Assembly: GCF_021018895.1 (NCBI RefSeq)
Contig: NC_079377.1
Span: 19,041,001 to 19,105,000, forward strand
Length of the DNA: 64,000 nucleotides
From: Seriola aureovittata
Taxonomy: Eukaryota > Chordata > Actinopteri > Carangiformes > Carangidae
Direction: 5' to 3'
Below are positions 1 through 13,074 of the stretch, in pieces (position 1 is the first letter of the stretch; each line of letters starts with the position of its first letter). The notes below the pieces were generated by a model, which saw only the letters and a program-made list of their open reading frames with translations, did no database searches and was not told the origin of the DNA. Made by a program: the position numbers and the translations under genes.

Positions 1-1245
1 CCACCATGGCTTCCACAGTGGGACCAGCCCGCCAAGAGCTCCACCCTTCATCAGACTCATAAACGTCTCTTTCTCTTTGCTGTTGAGAATTTCCCACAGC
101 TCCTCTTCTGAAAGTTTGTCAACATCCAGCCCTGAGAGTTGATCGGCCAAGTCCAGCTCCCCTTCTGCACTTTCAGCATCCTCATCGACGTCTCCAGACA
201 GCGGCTCCACTTCTCCAATCCCTTCCAGTTTTCTCAATATATCCCCAATCTCTGTTGTGCTCCCTTCTCCAGACTGTTGGAGCTCTGCTAACCTGGACAA
301 GAGCTCCACAACTTGCACTTTCTCTGTTGCCTCATCTTCCCCTTCGCCTGCATCATCCGACACAATACCCACTTCTTTTAACAAACTTTCCATTCCCCCA
401 TCTGTTCTTTCTGCCTTTTGTCTGAGTCCCACAAGAATCTCCTGCATTTTCTGTCTCCCTTCACTTTCCGTTTTCCCCATATCCTTCAGCTCCTCTAGAA
501 CAGACTCCTTGTAAAACTTCTCCGAGCACACTGAGTGATCTGGGCTCTGGTAGCAAGCCAAGCCACAGTAATGCAGGTTGCACCGAGGGCAGGTGTAGCA
601 AGCGGGTTTACATTTACACAACATGCAGACCGCATTCCTCCTGGCGTTGCCCCCATCCTCTGTAGCCTCATCCTCTTGTGCCTTGGCTGGTGAGAGAAAC
701 TCCTCTTGTCCAGAAGCAACTCCTCTGGACGGGAGCAGAATCCCATCTCTGGTCACTGTGTCAGGCTCTGCATCAGTCCACTCCTCCTTTGGACCGATGT
801 CTGTCAGAAGACTCCTCACGGACGGAGGAAGTCTCCGTCTAATTAATGGATTCATTACTGGGCTGAGGAACGATGTTGTAGCAAAGCAAGAAAAAGGTCC
901 AAAACAGGTAACCTAAGAACTGAACAAATAATAAAAATGTTAGCAGGATGTATTTTAATTCTGTTACTGTCACAAAGTAAACGTGACAGCTTCAGGTGAC
1001 ACTGACTTCAGCTTCCGGTTCAGATTATGATTAAAAGACTCAAAAGATTCAAAGTTTTATTTTATTTGTGAGGTGCTAACGTTAGCACAACGCAGTGTGT
1101 ATTTCAAGTAGCGTTACACCAGTAAACCTATTTAAAATACGTTGAGGTCGCCAAGAAGGTTTAGCTAGCAACGTTCAAGGTCGATATAACAATCTTTCTT
1201 AAATGTTACTGTAATAGCTTAAAAGACCAATTGAGCTTACTTCAT
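1..1245 (-). CDS. znhit2: znhit2, zinc finger HIT-type containing 2 (N-terminal part, runs off window)
   Basis: The minus strand is open from 862 to the left edge, 285 codons counted from the ATG at 853-855. A zf-HIT finger is visible, numbered from that ATG: C77-x2-C80, C89-x2-C92 in YTCPRCNLHYC, C97, C101, H107 and C110. An acidic, helical stretch follows, then a SEEELWEIL segment and VPLWKPWW, which matches the PPWRPWW region of human ZNHIT2. The family works with the R2TP/RUVBL and U5 snRNP assembly chaperones. A minus-strand donor GTAAGC (1235-1240) and acceptor CAG (863-865) define a 378-bp intron. Splicing joins an upstream ATG (1243-1245) in frame, giving MNPVMNPL. The start could therefore be 1245 or 855; the upstream ATG has a weak context (C at -3). 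The N-terminal extension before the finger, about 75 residues, is much longer than in human. The C-terminal half lies outside the window. Confidence 0.87.
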
Positions 1246-1339
1246 TTGTAGCAGCAGCAACGTTTCACGTTTGTTGTCCCTATCAAGCCGTTATGTCGCG
1301 TTTTGATTACGTATAGTTGACGTATTCTTCTTCTTCTTC

Positions 1340-1975
1340 TTCTTCTTTGAGGTTTTGCGGCAGTTGGAATCCACATTGTTGCATTTCTGCCACCTTCAGT
1401 TTTATTCTCTTTGTCCATTCAGTTTGAATCCAATTTCCTCCTTTTTCCTCCTATTCTATTGTACTTTTAACGTTGTCTTCTATCCGCCATATTTTGTTTC
1501 TTAATTTCTTGTCTTTCATGTGTAAAATTCCTGCATGATATAATATGCCCAACTGTGTCAGCCTCATGGTATTGATAGCGACCTTTTATTGCATTATCCC
1601 AGTTCTGTTGCCACAGTTGATTTACTTTTGACCACTTTGCGCCTTGATTTTGATCATTTAATATTGATGTATCTTCAACAGTTCCTTTTCTGACTGCTTC
1701 TTTGGACACTCTATCTGCTCTCTCGTTTCAGAGGATACCTGAATGTATCCCTGGAAGTAGCCTTTAGAAGATGGTAAATTGTGACAACTTGAAATACTTA
1801 TTATGTCTGCCTTTCTTATTTCATCTATTAATTTATCTAGAAACCTGAAACTGGTATAATAAACAGAAAATGTTGTCGCTGTGAACTGCTGACCAACTGA
1901 ATGAACAAATCTATCATATTTGTGCCACAAAGCCCTGCCAGTGGTACTGCCCACACAGTTGAATGGTTTGTTTAC
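1340..1975 (-). mobile_element. Degenerate 3' end of an RNase H-type LINE (I/Nimb-like) with GAA tail
   Basis: Read on the minus strand, frame-shifted pieces resemble the C-terminal region of fish I/Nimb-type non-LTR retrotransposons, including KWSKVNQLWQQNWDNAIKGR around 1577-1640. A 3' tail follows (GGTGGCAGAAATGCAACA..., then ATTCCAACTGCCGCAAAACC) and ends in a GAA microsatellite at 1326-1347. Reading frames are broken and the element is 5'-truncated, so it is a dead copy. The clade is assigned from remembered family sequence only. Confidence 0.6.
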
Positions 1976-2706
1976 TCCAAATAAAGATGGTCGATTCCAA
2001 ACCTCAGCTTATCCGTAAACTTCCCTGGCAACTAAATGACTGAACAAACTGTTGATCTGATGAAAAGTTGTCATGTTATTGAAGCTAGAGTCCCCTTGTT
2101 TTTGGAAAGAAGCCAGCTAGATTTAAATGACTCATCACAAACACTAACTAACTGTCCCTCCATCTAACTTTCTGTCAGTCTGTGTGTGCATTATGCTTGT
2201 CAGTCTATTTGTGTGTCTTTCTGACGGTGCTGTGTGTCTACATCTCCCATGGGGCTGTTTGCTATGAGGTGATTGTCTCCTGCAGGGGGTCAAGCATGGT
2301 AAAGGTCATGCAGGTGGGGAGTTGTCAGATGGCTGTCCACCCCTCACTGGGCCGAGGGGTTCACGTGCCGCCTGTCAAAGCCCATGGGGAAAGGGTGAGG
2401 AGGAGGGGGGTCTGAGGTTGGCGTGTGCCATGCTGTCTTGGCCCCGCCCCTGGCTGCCATGCCAGCAGTCCTGCGTAGGTTGCTGCCTCCTCGTGTCTCC
2501 TTTACCCTTCCCTGGCATGTCCTGTGACATGTTAGTACCCCCAACACTGAATCCACAACATTACTGTCTGTTGGAGTGATGATATGTAGTAATGCAGAAT
2601 CTCATCCAGGTTCATGAAGGCTTGCAAAAGCTTTTTGTCCCCTTTACATCAATCTGGTCGCAGGTTTGGCATTTGGCACAGACACACATGCATGCATGCG
2701 TGCGCG

Positions 2707-2710
<4 letters not shown>

Positions 2711-2752
<42 letters not shown>

Positions 2753-2855
2753 TCCCGCTGTCTGCCACCAGCTGATAGGTGACAGAGAACAGGCTCTGCC
2801 TTTTGGGCATGTCCAGCCCTGACATGTCTAGTGCTGTCTACTGTACAGCAGCAGG

Positions 2856-2896
<41 letters not shown>

Positions 2897-2935
2897 TGTG
2901 TGTGTGTGTGTGTGTATGAGTCTGTGAGTTTGTGT
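2711..2935. repeat. Opposed CA and TG microsatellites
   Basis: A run of about 20 CA units (2711-2750) is followed after roughly 107 bp by an interrupted TG run (2858-2935). On one strand the two arrays are complementary. Confidence 0.95.
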
Positions 2936-5868
2936 GTCCATAGTAAAAGAGAGTAGACCTATGTTGATTTAGACTGTTCTGTCACCTGTCAGCTCAGAAG
3001 AATCTGGCATTATAGGGCACCCAAAAGGGAGACTGTATTTGTTGGGGGAAGGGAGGGGGGGTACTGTCCATGTCTATTGCCCAGTTTCTATTTGTGCAGC
3101 CAGAAGCAAGTGTTTCAGTTTGACTGACTGACTTTTACATGATCAAACAACCAAATCTGAAGTTTTTCTTTCGACATCCTGAACAATATGAGGAAATTTA
3201 TATTGACCTTGTGAAGATATCTCAAGACAAAATGACTAAAATCCCACCTAATATACACAATACAATATAATATAATATAATATAATAATAAGACGTGTGT
3301 GTATATAACTTTATTTAAACAAAAAAAATGCTCCTGACTGATTAAAAATCTTTAGGCTACAGGAATCTTGACAGGAGCGTCCTGGCTGGTTCTGCATCAG
3401 CACATAGCACATAATAACACAGCGGTAATATTACATATGAAACACTTATAATGAAATAGATAAAAAAATGAAGAGAATAATCACAGATCAATATGAGTAG
3501 AATGATAAAATAACAGCAGTCAATTACAAAAACAGAAACACAATTAATTAAAATTCATATAAAATAAATACATAAAATAGACAAATAAAATTACAATACT
3601 GACCATCACAAGATATACTAGCATTTAAATGATATGGAGTAAGCCTGGGATTTTTTGGGCCCCCGGGGATCTGGGGTCTATGAGCATTTCCTCACTTTGT
3701 CAGCTAGAGAGCCAAGTCAGAGACAACATTTTTTGAAGCATGCAAAGAGATCAAGTGTAAGGTTCCTGAAGTACAGCAGTTTCCAGCTAGACTTGGAATA
3801 ATAATACAGTATTAATATTAAGCTAAGATGCTAAGAATACTCATGAATGTGGTTCAAGAATCAATGTCTGTGAGTGAATCAGTGAGTGCAAGTGACTGTG
3901 GTGTGGTGGAAGGTGTATTTCAGCAAACTCTCAACTGAAACCTGACATAGCAACAACATCCTCTTTCTCTCTCACCCTCTCATTCGGCTTTTATCGTCGT
4001 CCATTTACCGTTTTTTATGAATGAACCCAGGAATGTAAGCTCAGCTCCCCCAGCATGAAAGCATCAATGTACTCCTTCAATAATTCACCTCCAGGATCCA
4101 TTATTTACCTATTATTTTCACCTCTTCACAGGAAGGCTTCGCTGTGCCTCCATAGACCTCTCCTCCTCCTCCTCTTCCTCCTCCTCCTTCCTTCCTTTAA
4201 TTGACAACCTTTGCCAGGTCACTCAATCCATATAAACAAATCCCTGTTTCCTGTGCTGCTTCTTGATCTGCTTCGACCAGCAGACTCTCCCTCTGAGTGT
4301 GTATATGTGTGTGTGCTGGGTGCAGTGCAGCGTGTGATGTGCTAAAACACAGGTAGATGGAGCAGTACCCTCTCAGTGACCTAAAGCAGCTATTGACAGC
4401 AGTGACAGTAGAAACAAGCAGGAAGAAGGAAAAAGAAACCTCACAGCACTCTAGAAGTCAACTCTCTCTCTGTTTTTGTCTCTCTGGACCTCGGTAGGAA
4501 ATAGAGGGTCCAATGTATCTCTGATGCTTACACCAGTAATTTCAAGTACTATTATTTTTCTACCTCAGTGATTTCATGTACTGTACATGTACTTCATGTT
4601 ATTTTGCAGCTCCAGACTTTAGACTTTTTCTAATGCTTAATGGTTATCTCACTTTTCTCTCGTTCTCTGTCTTTCTCACTGTCCAGGTGACTTTGGTCTC
4701 CCTGTGAATTTGTGTCTCAATAACAATTTATCTTTTGGATTGGTCTCGTTTATTTCTATGGTTTTAGGCTGTTCTTGGGGTGTATGATGAAATCTTATTC
4801 ATAACTTATTTATTCATGAATTTATAATCACAGTTCTGATTTGGAGCATATTTTTGCTTGTCTGTAATTATAACCAACTTGGTCAGGACACTTTTCAGGA
4901 AGAATCTTTTTTTCTTTTCTTTTTTTTATCTCAATGGGACTCTTCTGGCCGAATAAATCATTTTAGAAATAAATACAACATCAAAAAAGTCACATATTAC
5001 ATACAGTATATACATTTGCACATACACAAACAGAATAAAATAGATAGCAAAAGTAAACTCTAAAAAAAAGGAAAAGGAAATTATAAAGAACATTAATTGT
5101 TCAAAAATAAATATTGACTAAAATATGGGAAAATAAGAACAAGCAACCATCATATGATATAATATGATATAATAATAGTGCAAGATGTGCAAGATGTCTG
5201 TCTGTTCAGTAAAGTCACAGATGTGACAAGAAAAGTTGTGGAGCAATGACATTCAAACTTCTTAACAAACAGTGGTTGGTCATAAAATTATTTTAAATTT
5301 CTTGGAAGATCCCAAATTTTCTGAAGATACCAAATACATCAGGTCGAATTTGGGGATTTTTTTATTCAGTAAATATGACTCCTGAAAGATTTGAGACATA
5401 TGCTATGGCTGCAATGAAGACTTGAAACAACCTTATGCAGTATAGGAAACAATTTAAATTTATCACCATTAATATGTTTAAAAATTGAGTTTTTCAATTT
5501 TAGTTTGTACCAAGCCAGACTTATCTCTGTCTTCTCATAACTTGAGAAAAAGCCTCAGTGAGACTTCCATGTTCTTTCCCTCTACTCTCCTATCTCTCTC
5601 TCTTTCTACATCACACCATTCCCGCAGGAGCAAACCTGAGACTGAGTGTGTATCGGTGCATCACCCGCCTCCATCTGTCTAACCTCCGGCTCCACCTCCC
5701 TTCATCCCCAAGAGAGGGAACAGCGGATCAAGAAAAGGGGAGGAATGGAGGAAGGAGCGAGGGAGCGAAAGAGAGAAGTGTGTCTGTGTCCCAAAGGATT
5801 GGTTTCTGTCTGTCTAAATCAGGAAGTGAGAATGTGACGGCAGGAGAGACAGAGCAGAGACATCCCTT

Positions 5869-5870
<2 letters not shown>

Positions 5871-5920
<50 letters not shown>
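5871..5920. repeat. (GT)25 microsatellite
   Basis: An uninterrupted GT array. Confidence 0.97.
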
Positions 5921-5925
<5 letters not shown>

Positions 5926-6219
5926 TGGGTGTTTGCATGAACCTTGTTGAGCTGAGGTGTCATATATGTGAAGATCACAGCTTCACGCTAGTGGCAACCA
6001 GGGATGACGCTCTAAATCACTGAAATGCCAGAGACAACTGTGCTGTGATACGTTGTGTGTGTATGTGTTTATGTGAATGTGTCCATGGATGTGGGTGTGT
6101 GTCTTGTGGGACATTTGATGGAGATTAATACCACTTTTAGAGTCTGAGAGTGCAAATGTTATCAAGTATGTCACCTTTGAAAAAAAGAAAGTGACATTGT
6201 CTCATCTAGACCCTGATGT

Positions 6220-6250
<31 letters not shown>

Positions 6251-6256
6251 CACACG

Positions 6257-6331
<75 letters not shown>
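6220..6331. repeat. (CA)n microsatellite, about 55 units
   Basis: A long CA array with interruptions near 6243 and 6256-6259. It is the longest dinucleotide tract in the window. Confidence 0.97.
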
Positions 6332-7089
6332 GATCACCAGTTCCCTGATGTTTTTTTGTGTAACGCACCCCCTGTTAGTGGAACTTCAGTACCACTACTT
6401 TGCCATCACCTGTCACAAATGTGTCATTTGAATCGATTTTAAACTGCATGTTATTGAACGCCCATAACTATATAAAGCAATAATGTTTTCATACAATTGA
6501 ACAAATGTTTAGGTCATTTTGGTGAACTGCATTTGTACTACCACCAGTTACAGATGCTGGACCTTTCAACCTTTTACTCATGACTTTTAGCTCTATGGCA
6601 ACCATTATTCATGACCTGTAGCTATATTTCTACCATTTGTCCATGATTGTATCTGTTTCAACCATTTATCTTTTAATTTTAATTTTTAATTTTTTCTCAG
6701 ATCGTGTCTAGCTGTACTCATCCATTACATTAAGCTAACTATTTTGACTTTTTAACACTTAATTCAGCTATCTATTTGAACCATTTATACATTGCTTCTG
6801 GTAAACTGTTTTAACTATACCCATTAGCTATTTCCACCATTTACATATTATTTTAACCTAATTATTTCAACCATGTATCCATCACTTTCAGCTAATCATT
6901 TCACTCTTACTGTTACTTTTCAATCATGCATTACTTTTAAATAACCTAGACTTCTCCGTTAGCTTGCTAACTAGCTTCACACTTTTTGCATGTTTATATT
7001 CTATTTCTTCTAATTAGCTGAGCTACTTTACATTTTTTCCAAGGACCCTTAGGTAACTCAGGTCTTCTCTGGAGTACAAGCATCCACAT

Positions 7090-7092
<3 letters not shown>

Positions 7093-7140
<48 letters not shown>
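7093..7140. repeat. (AC)24 microsatellite
   Basis: An uninterrupted AC array. Confidence 0.97.
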
Positions 7141-7141
<1 letters not shown>

Positions 7142-7600
7142 AAACAATATTGCACACTCTCTCTCTGCGTGGATGAATAATTAGATGGACATAGGACTGT
7201 CTCTCTGTTTCCCCTCACATATAAAGCTACATGAATATAGGCCAACTCACTGTCGGTTTCACTTCCCTCTCAGCGCAGTCAAAAAAACACACTCTTCGTT
7301 GTCTCCTCTTGTTTATCAACCTCTATCTATCTCTTGTTACCTCTATCTATCTTTAGGTTTCTCTTTTGTGAGGTGTGAGTCATGAAGAATTGTCTGGCAG
7401 ATCAACAAAACAACTGTTCCCATGACCACTCAGCACGCACATACACACACACACACACACTTGCTCACACAGTGAGGCTGATATAGTTACAGTCACATCG
7501 TTATATTCGTATTAGCAGGGAAAACCCTTCATGCTCCAACACCTACATGCCTTCACCGCATGCTATCTCCCAATTCTGATGTGTGCTCTACCTAATTAAC

Positions 7601-7603
<3 letters not shown>

Positions 7604-7639
<36 letters not shown>
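7604..7639. repeat. (GT)18 microsatellite
   Basis: A GT array followed by a TTTGTTTG-type degenerate extension. Confidence 0.95.
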
Positions 7640-7642
<3 letters not shown>

Positions 7643-9819
7643 TTTGTGTGTGTTTGTGTTCTATTCTATCTTGACCGATCATGCTTGACACATATATGTG
7701 GCATAATATGTTTATCAAAATCTATTATTCTCAGTCATCTATTCCATATATCGCACAATGTAGGATGTTAAGCAGATATTCTGTAGAGACCATGGAATAA
7801 ATGAGTATGTCAATGCACTGATGTGAAAAGCCTTTTTATAAGCATATGATATTTAAAATAAAAATTTGCAGCATTTAAATTATTTTTCATCACCATTTGC
7901 AACATGTCATGTTCTAGTCATGGAACAAAATTGTGATTCAGACTACACCCATGCTAAACCAAATTTAGGAAAATGCAGTTGCTGTCTGGGTGTTTGTCTT
8001 AGCTGGATCAGATAGGGAGTAGTTTGTTAGACTGATAAGAAGAAAAACAGATTTTTGGCATAATACATAGAAAAGAGTGTTATCTACACAGTCACACAGT
8101 CACTGTTGAATGCTGTGTGCATATTCTGATTTCTTGGAAATCCACTGTAAAAAAAATAAAAAATACGACAGCAATTTGTTTTTAGCACCAAAGATGTCAC
8201 GTGCCTTTTTGTTGCTGTCTGTTTTCCATCTCATATTTCATAGCCAGTAAATCATTTCTGATGAACTCACACACTGGTGCTGTCAACATTTTATTGAAAG
8301 AAGTGGACACAGTGCATAGTTCAATGTCATTATTATCCAGATTTGTGCCAAATGATTATTGAAAATGACCATTTATATAAAAAAAGATCAGTTAACTGAA
8401 TATCAGGAGAAATAATTGAAAAAGAACAGATCACACACAGTGAACAAAGGATACTTGCATGTTGCACGTGCAGGTTTACCTTAGGCAAGACAAGGCAACA
8501 CAATAGAGGAACTCTTTCAAATATCGGGAGGGGACAGGGGAGCACTTGGCATTTTGGGCATGCACATAATCACACACTCTCACTGTGTTAGTGTTAACTG
8601 GAAAAGGTTGTGTGTTAGTGTGTTTGACAGCGCTCCGACCCTGGCTGCGATGTTGACATTAGTGGACCAGGACACATCACCTCTGCTTTGGGAAAAGGCC
8701 TACGGTGAGCCTGCCCTCAAACACAGCAAGGGGTATGTGTGTGTGTGTCTGTGTGTGTGTGTGTGTAGTATTAGTACATGTTAATAGTCTTTGTAAAAGT
8801 AAAAGCGCCACTGATATCTACAATGTTTTAAACACCTTCTAATGTCCGAATGGACTAACTGATAGCTCTCCAATGCATATTTGTGTGTTTCAAACATAAA
8901 GTAATGTCGGTACAGCGGCTCACATTCACAGTGTCTCAGGTTGAAAAATAACTGTTCTGCGTTTTCAGGTGTGTCTTGCTGAAAGAAGCTTTTGACAGAG
9001 TTTTTCAGGTGTGAATTCTGCTGGCAGGTGAGAATACTTTCCTGGAGTGTTATAGAAGCTTTCTTTTCACAGTTTTCAACACAAAAGTGAAGACAAAACT
9101 TGCATCTTTCAAAATCTTCCCTGCTCCAATCTCCCTCCTCAGCCAAGAGACTCAGGTTTTTCCTCCTCAGAGGGGTGATTTTCACCTTGTGTGAGCCTGT
9201 TGTCGACTTTACTTTTCTTACAGCCGTCCAAAAAATCAAATCCTATCAAGTTTTATATTCCACAAATTGTCACCGTGCCAAATGCAGAGGATTGAATGAA
9301 TGGAAGAGGACAGCGAGACGCAAACAAACAAGCAAGTAGATGAATAACCCAACGCTGATGTCAACAACATGCCTGTCATCGTCGGAGGAGACACAGGCCC
9401 TCTCAACCGTGACATGCAATTGGTACGCAGGACAAGGAAGTATAGGTCAACAAAAATGATACAGAGCAAACTAATGGGGAAAAGAATTCATTCATCTGAA
9501 ATCTGCCTCAACCCTATCACTCATTGTTTTTCTCTCATTATTTCTATCTCGTTGTCTCATTAACACTTGTTGTACGCGTGTGAGTGTGAGTGTGCGTGTG
9601 GGTGTGTGTGTGTGTATGTGTGTGTGTGTGTTTGAGTGTGTGTGCGCGTGTGTGTGCGTCACATGTGTTTATATGAGCACATATGTATGAAGTCCAAAGC
9701 TCTCTTTTGATTTATGTGGTGTGGAATGTCAGGCATGTCTCCTCGCATTAGGGAGCAGTGAGGAGGACACTGCCTGCCATCGCGCTCCGATGAAGGCGCC
9801 TCAACAATGGATAGTAAAT

Positions 9820-9853
9820 CCCCCACCCCACCCCACCCCACCCCACCCCCACC
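9820..9853. repeat. (CCCCA)n tract
   Basis: About six tandem CCCCA units. The complementary strand is G-rich (TGGGG repeats) and could in principle form a G-quadruplex. Confidence 0.9.
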
Positions 9854-10580
9854 CTCCAACACCCCCAAGTCCCTGGCACTTATCAGTTAGAGGGTCTGTG
9901 TTTCCTCAGGGGGGAGGGTTGGCAGTGGGATTGCCTGTGAAAAACTGGCCCGGGGCGATGAGGGTGAAACTACTTTTAGAGAGCTGATGAAGGCCGCGAG
10001 AGGAAGCAGTTTTGTTTTGAAGGCGATGATGTGAAATGTTTTTCGTGGCAGCGCAGAGCACGTGAACTGTTGCTGTATTGCAGCTTTGTGATATAGCTCA
10101 GTTTTCCTTTACTTACAGTATAGTCTTCTTTCTGCCTTTTGTCTTTGTAATATTTTCTCTCATTCGCTCATCAACTCAAACTACTTGTTCCTCCCCCTTT
10201 TTCTCTTTCCCTCCCTCTCCTGGCTTCCTTTAAATCAGCTCCTGACCTTTGACATCTACCCATCTTTCCACCAGCCCTTTGGTGTCTTGTCCATCTCTGT
10301 ATCTGTCTCCTGTCTAGCTTCAAGTCACGACCTCCGTCTGATCGTCAACCTTTCCACCTCTCCATCCTTGGGCCTGTTGGCTGCAGGTGGATGTACCAGG
10401 TCTGTCACAGGCTGGCAAAGCTGTCATTCACTGTGCATGTACTTGTATGTGTGAGTGTGTGTGCGTGTGTGTGTATGTGTACGTGTTTATATGGTGAAAG
10501 GGGTGTGAAGGCAGCTGTCACGCTGTCTCAGGATCATATGCTGGCTGTCAGACATGCTGTAAAGTAAGTGACATCCAACA

Positions 10581-10590
10581 CCCCCCCCCC

Positions 10591-10657
<67 letters not shown>
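10581..10657. repeat. C10 run plus (AC)n microsatellite
   Basis: Ten C residues at 10581-10590, followed at once by an AC array of about 33 units. Confidence 0.95.
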
Positions 10658-10658
<1 letters not shown>

Positions 10659-11373
10659 ATGGAGTCATGTGAGAACACATCAAAATCCCAAAACCTTTAT
10701 TTTACACACCCAATGGATTTGACATAGATTACGACTTTGAAATTATGCTGCAATTCCAATTCAACTCCAACGTTTTTTGACACCTGTTCTTTTGTCAAAA
10801 AGTTAAATATATATATATATATATATCAAAGGTGTTTTAATCGAAGCTCATGTGATAAATCACCAAAAGCGTGTCTCTAATTCTTCGTGAGGAACAAGGA
10901 ACAGCAGGATGATCTGGTTCTTAATCAAACATCTCATTTGATGTGCTGAAGTGTCACTGAAGCCCTGCCAGTTCCAGGGATGCTGACCCTGATCTGTAAC
11001 GTCTGTTGAAGATGATGAGTTCCTTCAAGGATTAGTTAAGTGTTGTATTATTTATTCATTATTCATTCCAGTCCCACAAAGCAGAGTTTCCATATGTAAA
11101 CAGTATCAGTTCATAAACATTGGGTTTTGTTTGTTAGACCCTGGGATTAGAGGATACAAAGACCTTAGTCAATGACCACAGCACCAAACCTCTGTGGTCA
11201 GCTCTTCTCCTGCCCGCTGATTGTGTTTTATTTCTCATTCCACAGTTTTGTTCATGACAATGTAGGGATGTGTGTCGTTCATGCATGTGTGTCCATGTCT
11301 GCATGGAAGTCTGTGTGTTCCAGGATTTCTCGGGTGAAGGTTAAATGTCTCATCTCTTTGGTGATGAGACTTT

Positions 11374-11443
11374 TCTTCTCTTCTCTTCTCTTCTCTTCTC
11401 TTCTCTTCTCTTCTCTTCTCTTCTCTTCTCTTCTCTTCTCTTC
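11374..11443. repeat. (TTCTC)n pentanucleotide repeat
   Basis: About 13-14 near-perfect tandem TTCTC units, purely pyrimidine on the plus strand. It lies 35 bp before the next GT array. Confidence 0.97.
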
Positions 11444-11477
11444 ACTTCATCTGGAACTGCCTGCACAGCTACTTGGT

Positions 11478-11478
<1 letters not shown>

Positions 11479-11540
<62 letters not shown>
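11479..11540. repeat. (GT)31 microsatellite
   Basis: An uninterrupted GT array just downstream of the TTCTC repeat. Confidence 0.97.
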
Positions 11541-11542
<2 letters not shown>

Positions 11543-12862
11543 CTGATGTCCAGTGAGACAGGGGAGGCGGGCAGGTCTCCACTGGCCACAGTGCAGCTGT
11601 CGTTTCAGGTTAGTGCAGGCGAGAGGTGGCTGAGGAAGAGGTGGAGAGGGATGAATAAGTGAAGAGGCTGCAGACTGGACTCATGTTAAATGTAGAAAGG
11701 CTAACGGACTAGACTGCTGTTGAGCTGTGTGTGTGTGTATGTGTGTATTTCTATATATGTGTGTGTGTGTTTGTGTGTGTCAGAGAGAGAGAATGTGTAT
11801 GAATCTACATGTGCAAATGAGCACTACGGAGGACCTGCTGCCTGTCCCGCTGCGCTTCCAATTAGCACACACCACTAGAGCAGCACACACACACACAGAC
11901 ACACACATACACAAACACACACTGAGGACCCTAGAGAGAGGCCTCAAACCTGCCTGTCAGCTGCTGTTAGATCACACTGCTCTAGGCCAACACCACAACA
12001 CACAAACACTTGAATGCAAACTTAAACTGAGATAAAGATTAATAGTTAGCCTACTTACATGCACATATTCACTTCAACTATGATCTAAATGATTGTTATA
12101 GGAGATCATACTGTAAAATTCCAACAACCACATCAAATATAATTCAAAGTATATATATATATACAATAAATATATAAATTTCTCTGTAATCCTCTCATCA
12201 AACACATCTGGGAGACAATGACACACTACATGTACTTTACTTGACTATCTTCCATTAAATCCCACTTTATACGTCTACTCCACTATAGCAGGATGAGCTG
12301 AAAATATGATGCACCGTCATTAATTAAACCAAACAGTATGTAAATCAGAATCCTTATGTAATCTGTTGATAGCAAGGATTAAATTCTAATAATAATGATG
12401 GTTATTATAATTATATTCATTACGTTGAGGCAGTCAGGAGGTTACTTTTGTTAGCTGACTGTAGAATGACTTGCCAACTCCTTTATTTTCTTTCTTTCTT
12501 TTCTCTTTTCTTATTTCTAGTGATTTTAGTTTGGAGTTTTGGTAACGTTGCTTTCATATAAGAATAATAAAACAAAAACAGGTTGCTCACTATCATAAAA
12601 TCATATCCATTAAAGCTTGTATTTAAAAGAAAATTAATGTATGTCATATTAGCTCTAGTAACACTAAACACTGACACTAAAAAGTGGAACAGCAAAATTA
12701 TACACATTGTACACATTAATGCATCAGTAATGATCATACCATAATATAAAAACAGTGTGCCATTCAGAGGGAGCATTTTAATAAATACTTTTAATTTGAT
12801 AGTTTAAGTACATTTTGTAATTTTATTTAACTTTTTCTTGTAATGGAGTATTTTATACTATT

Positions 12863-12864
<2 letters not shown>

Positions 12865-12902
<38 letters not shown>

Positions 12903-13012
12903 TTTCATGTAGCATTAGCACTCAAAACCCTCCACTGCATTTTGTCCTTGTGCATATTTTAATGACATCATCAATAATGGACTTGTACCCATTCTGTGGT
13001 GGAACAAGCTAT

Positions 13013-13070
<58 letters not shown>
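12865..13070. repeat. Two close (AC)n microsatellites
   Basis: AC arrays at about 12865-12900 and 13014-13070, separated by 113 bp of unique sequence. Confidence 0.95.

Positions 13071-13074
<4 letters not shown>

Noticed and set aside
257..916. Plus-strand and frame-shifted minus-strand open frames over znhit2
   Set aside because: They are shadows of the znhit2 coding frame, which has the HIT finger and no stop.
2260..2580. GC-rich block with overlapping open frames
   Set aside because: A plausible acceptor is present but there is no recognisable protein, no clear donor, and frames are open on both strands as expected for GC-rich DNA.
6171..6442. Open frames of Thr-His or Val-Cys repeats here and at many similar sites
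   Set aside because: They are translations of CA/TG microsatellites, not genes.
13014..13070. CRISPR-like or satellite array
   Set aside because: Tandem repeats in the window are all simple microsatellites without spacers, and the genome is vertebrate.
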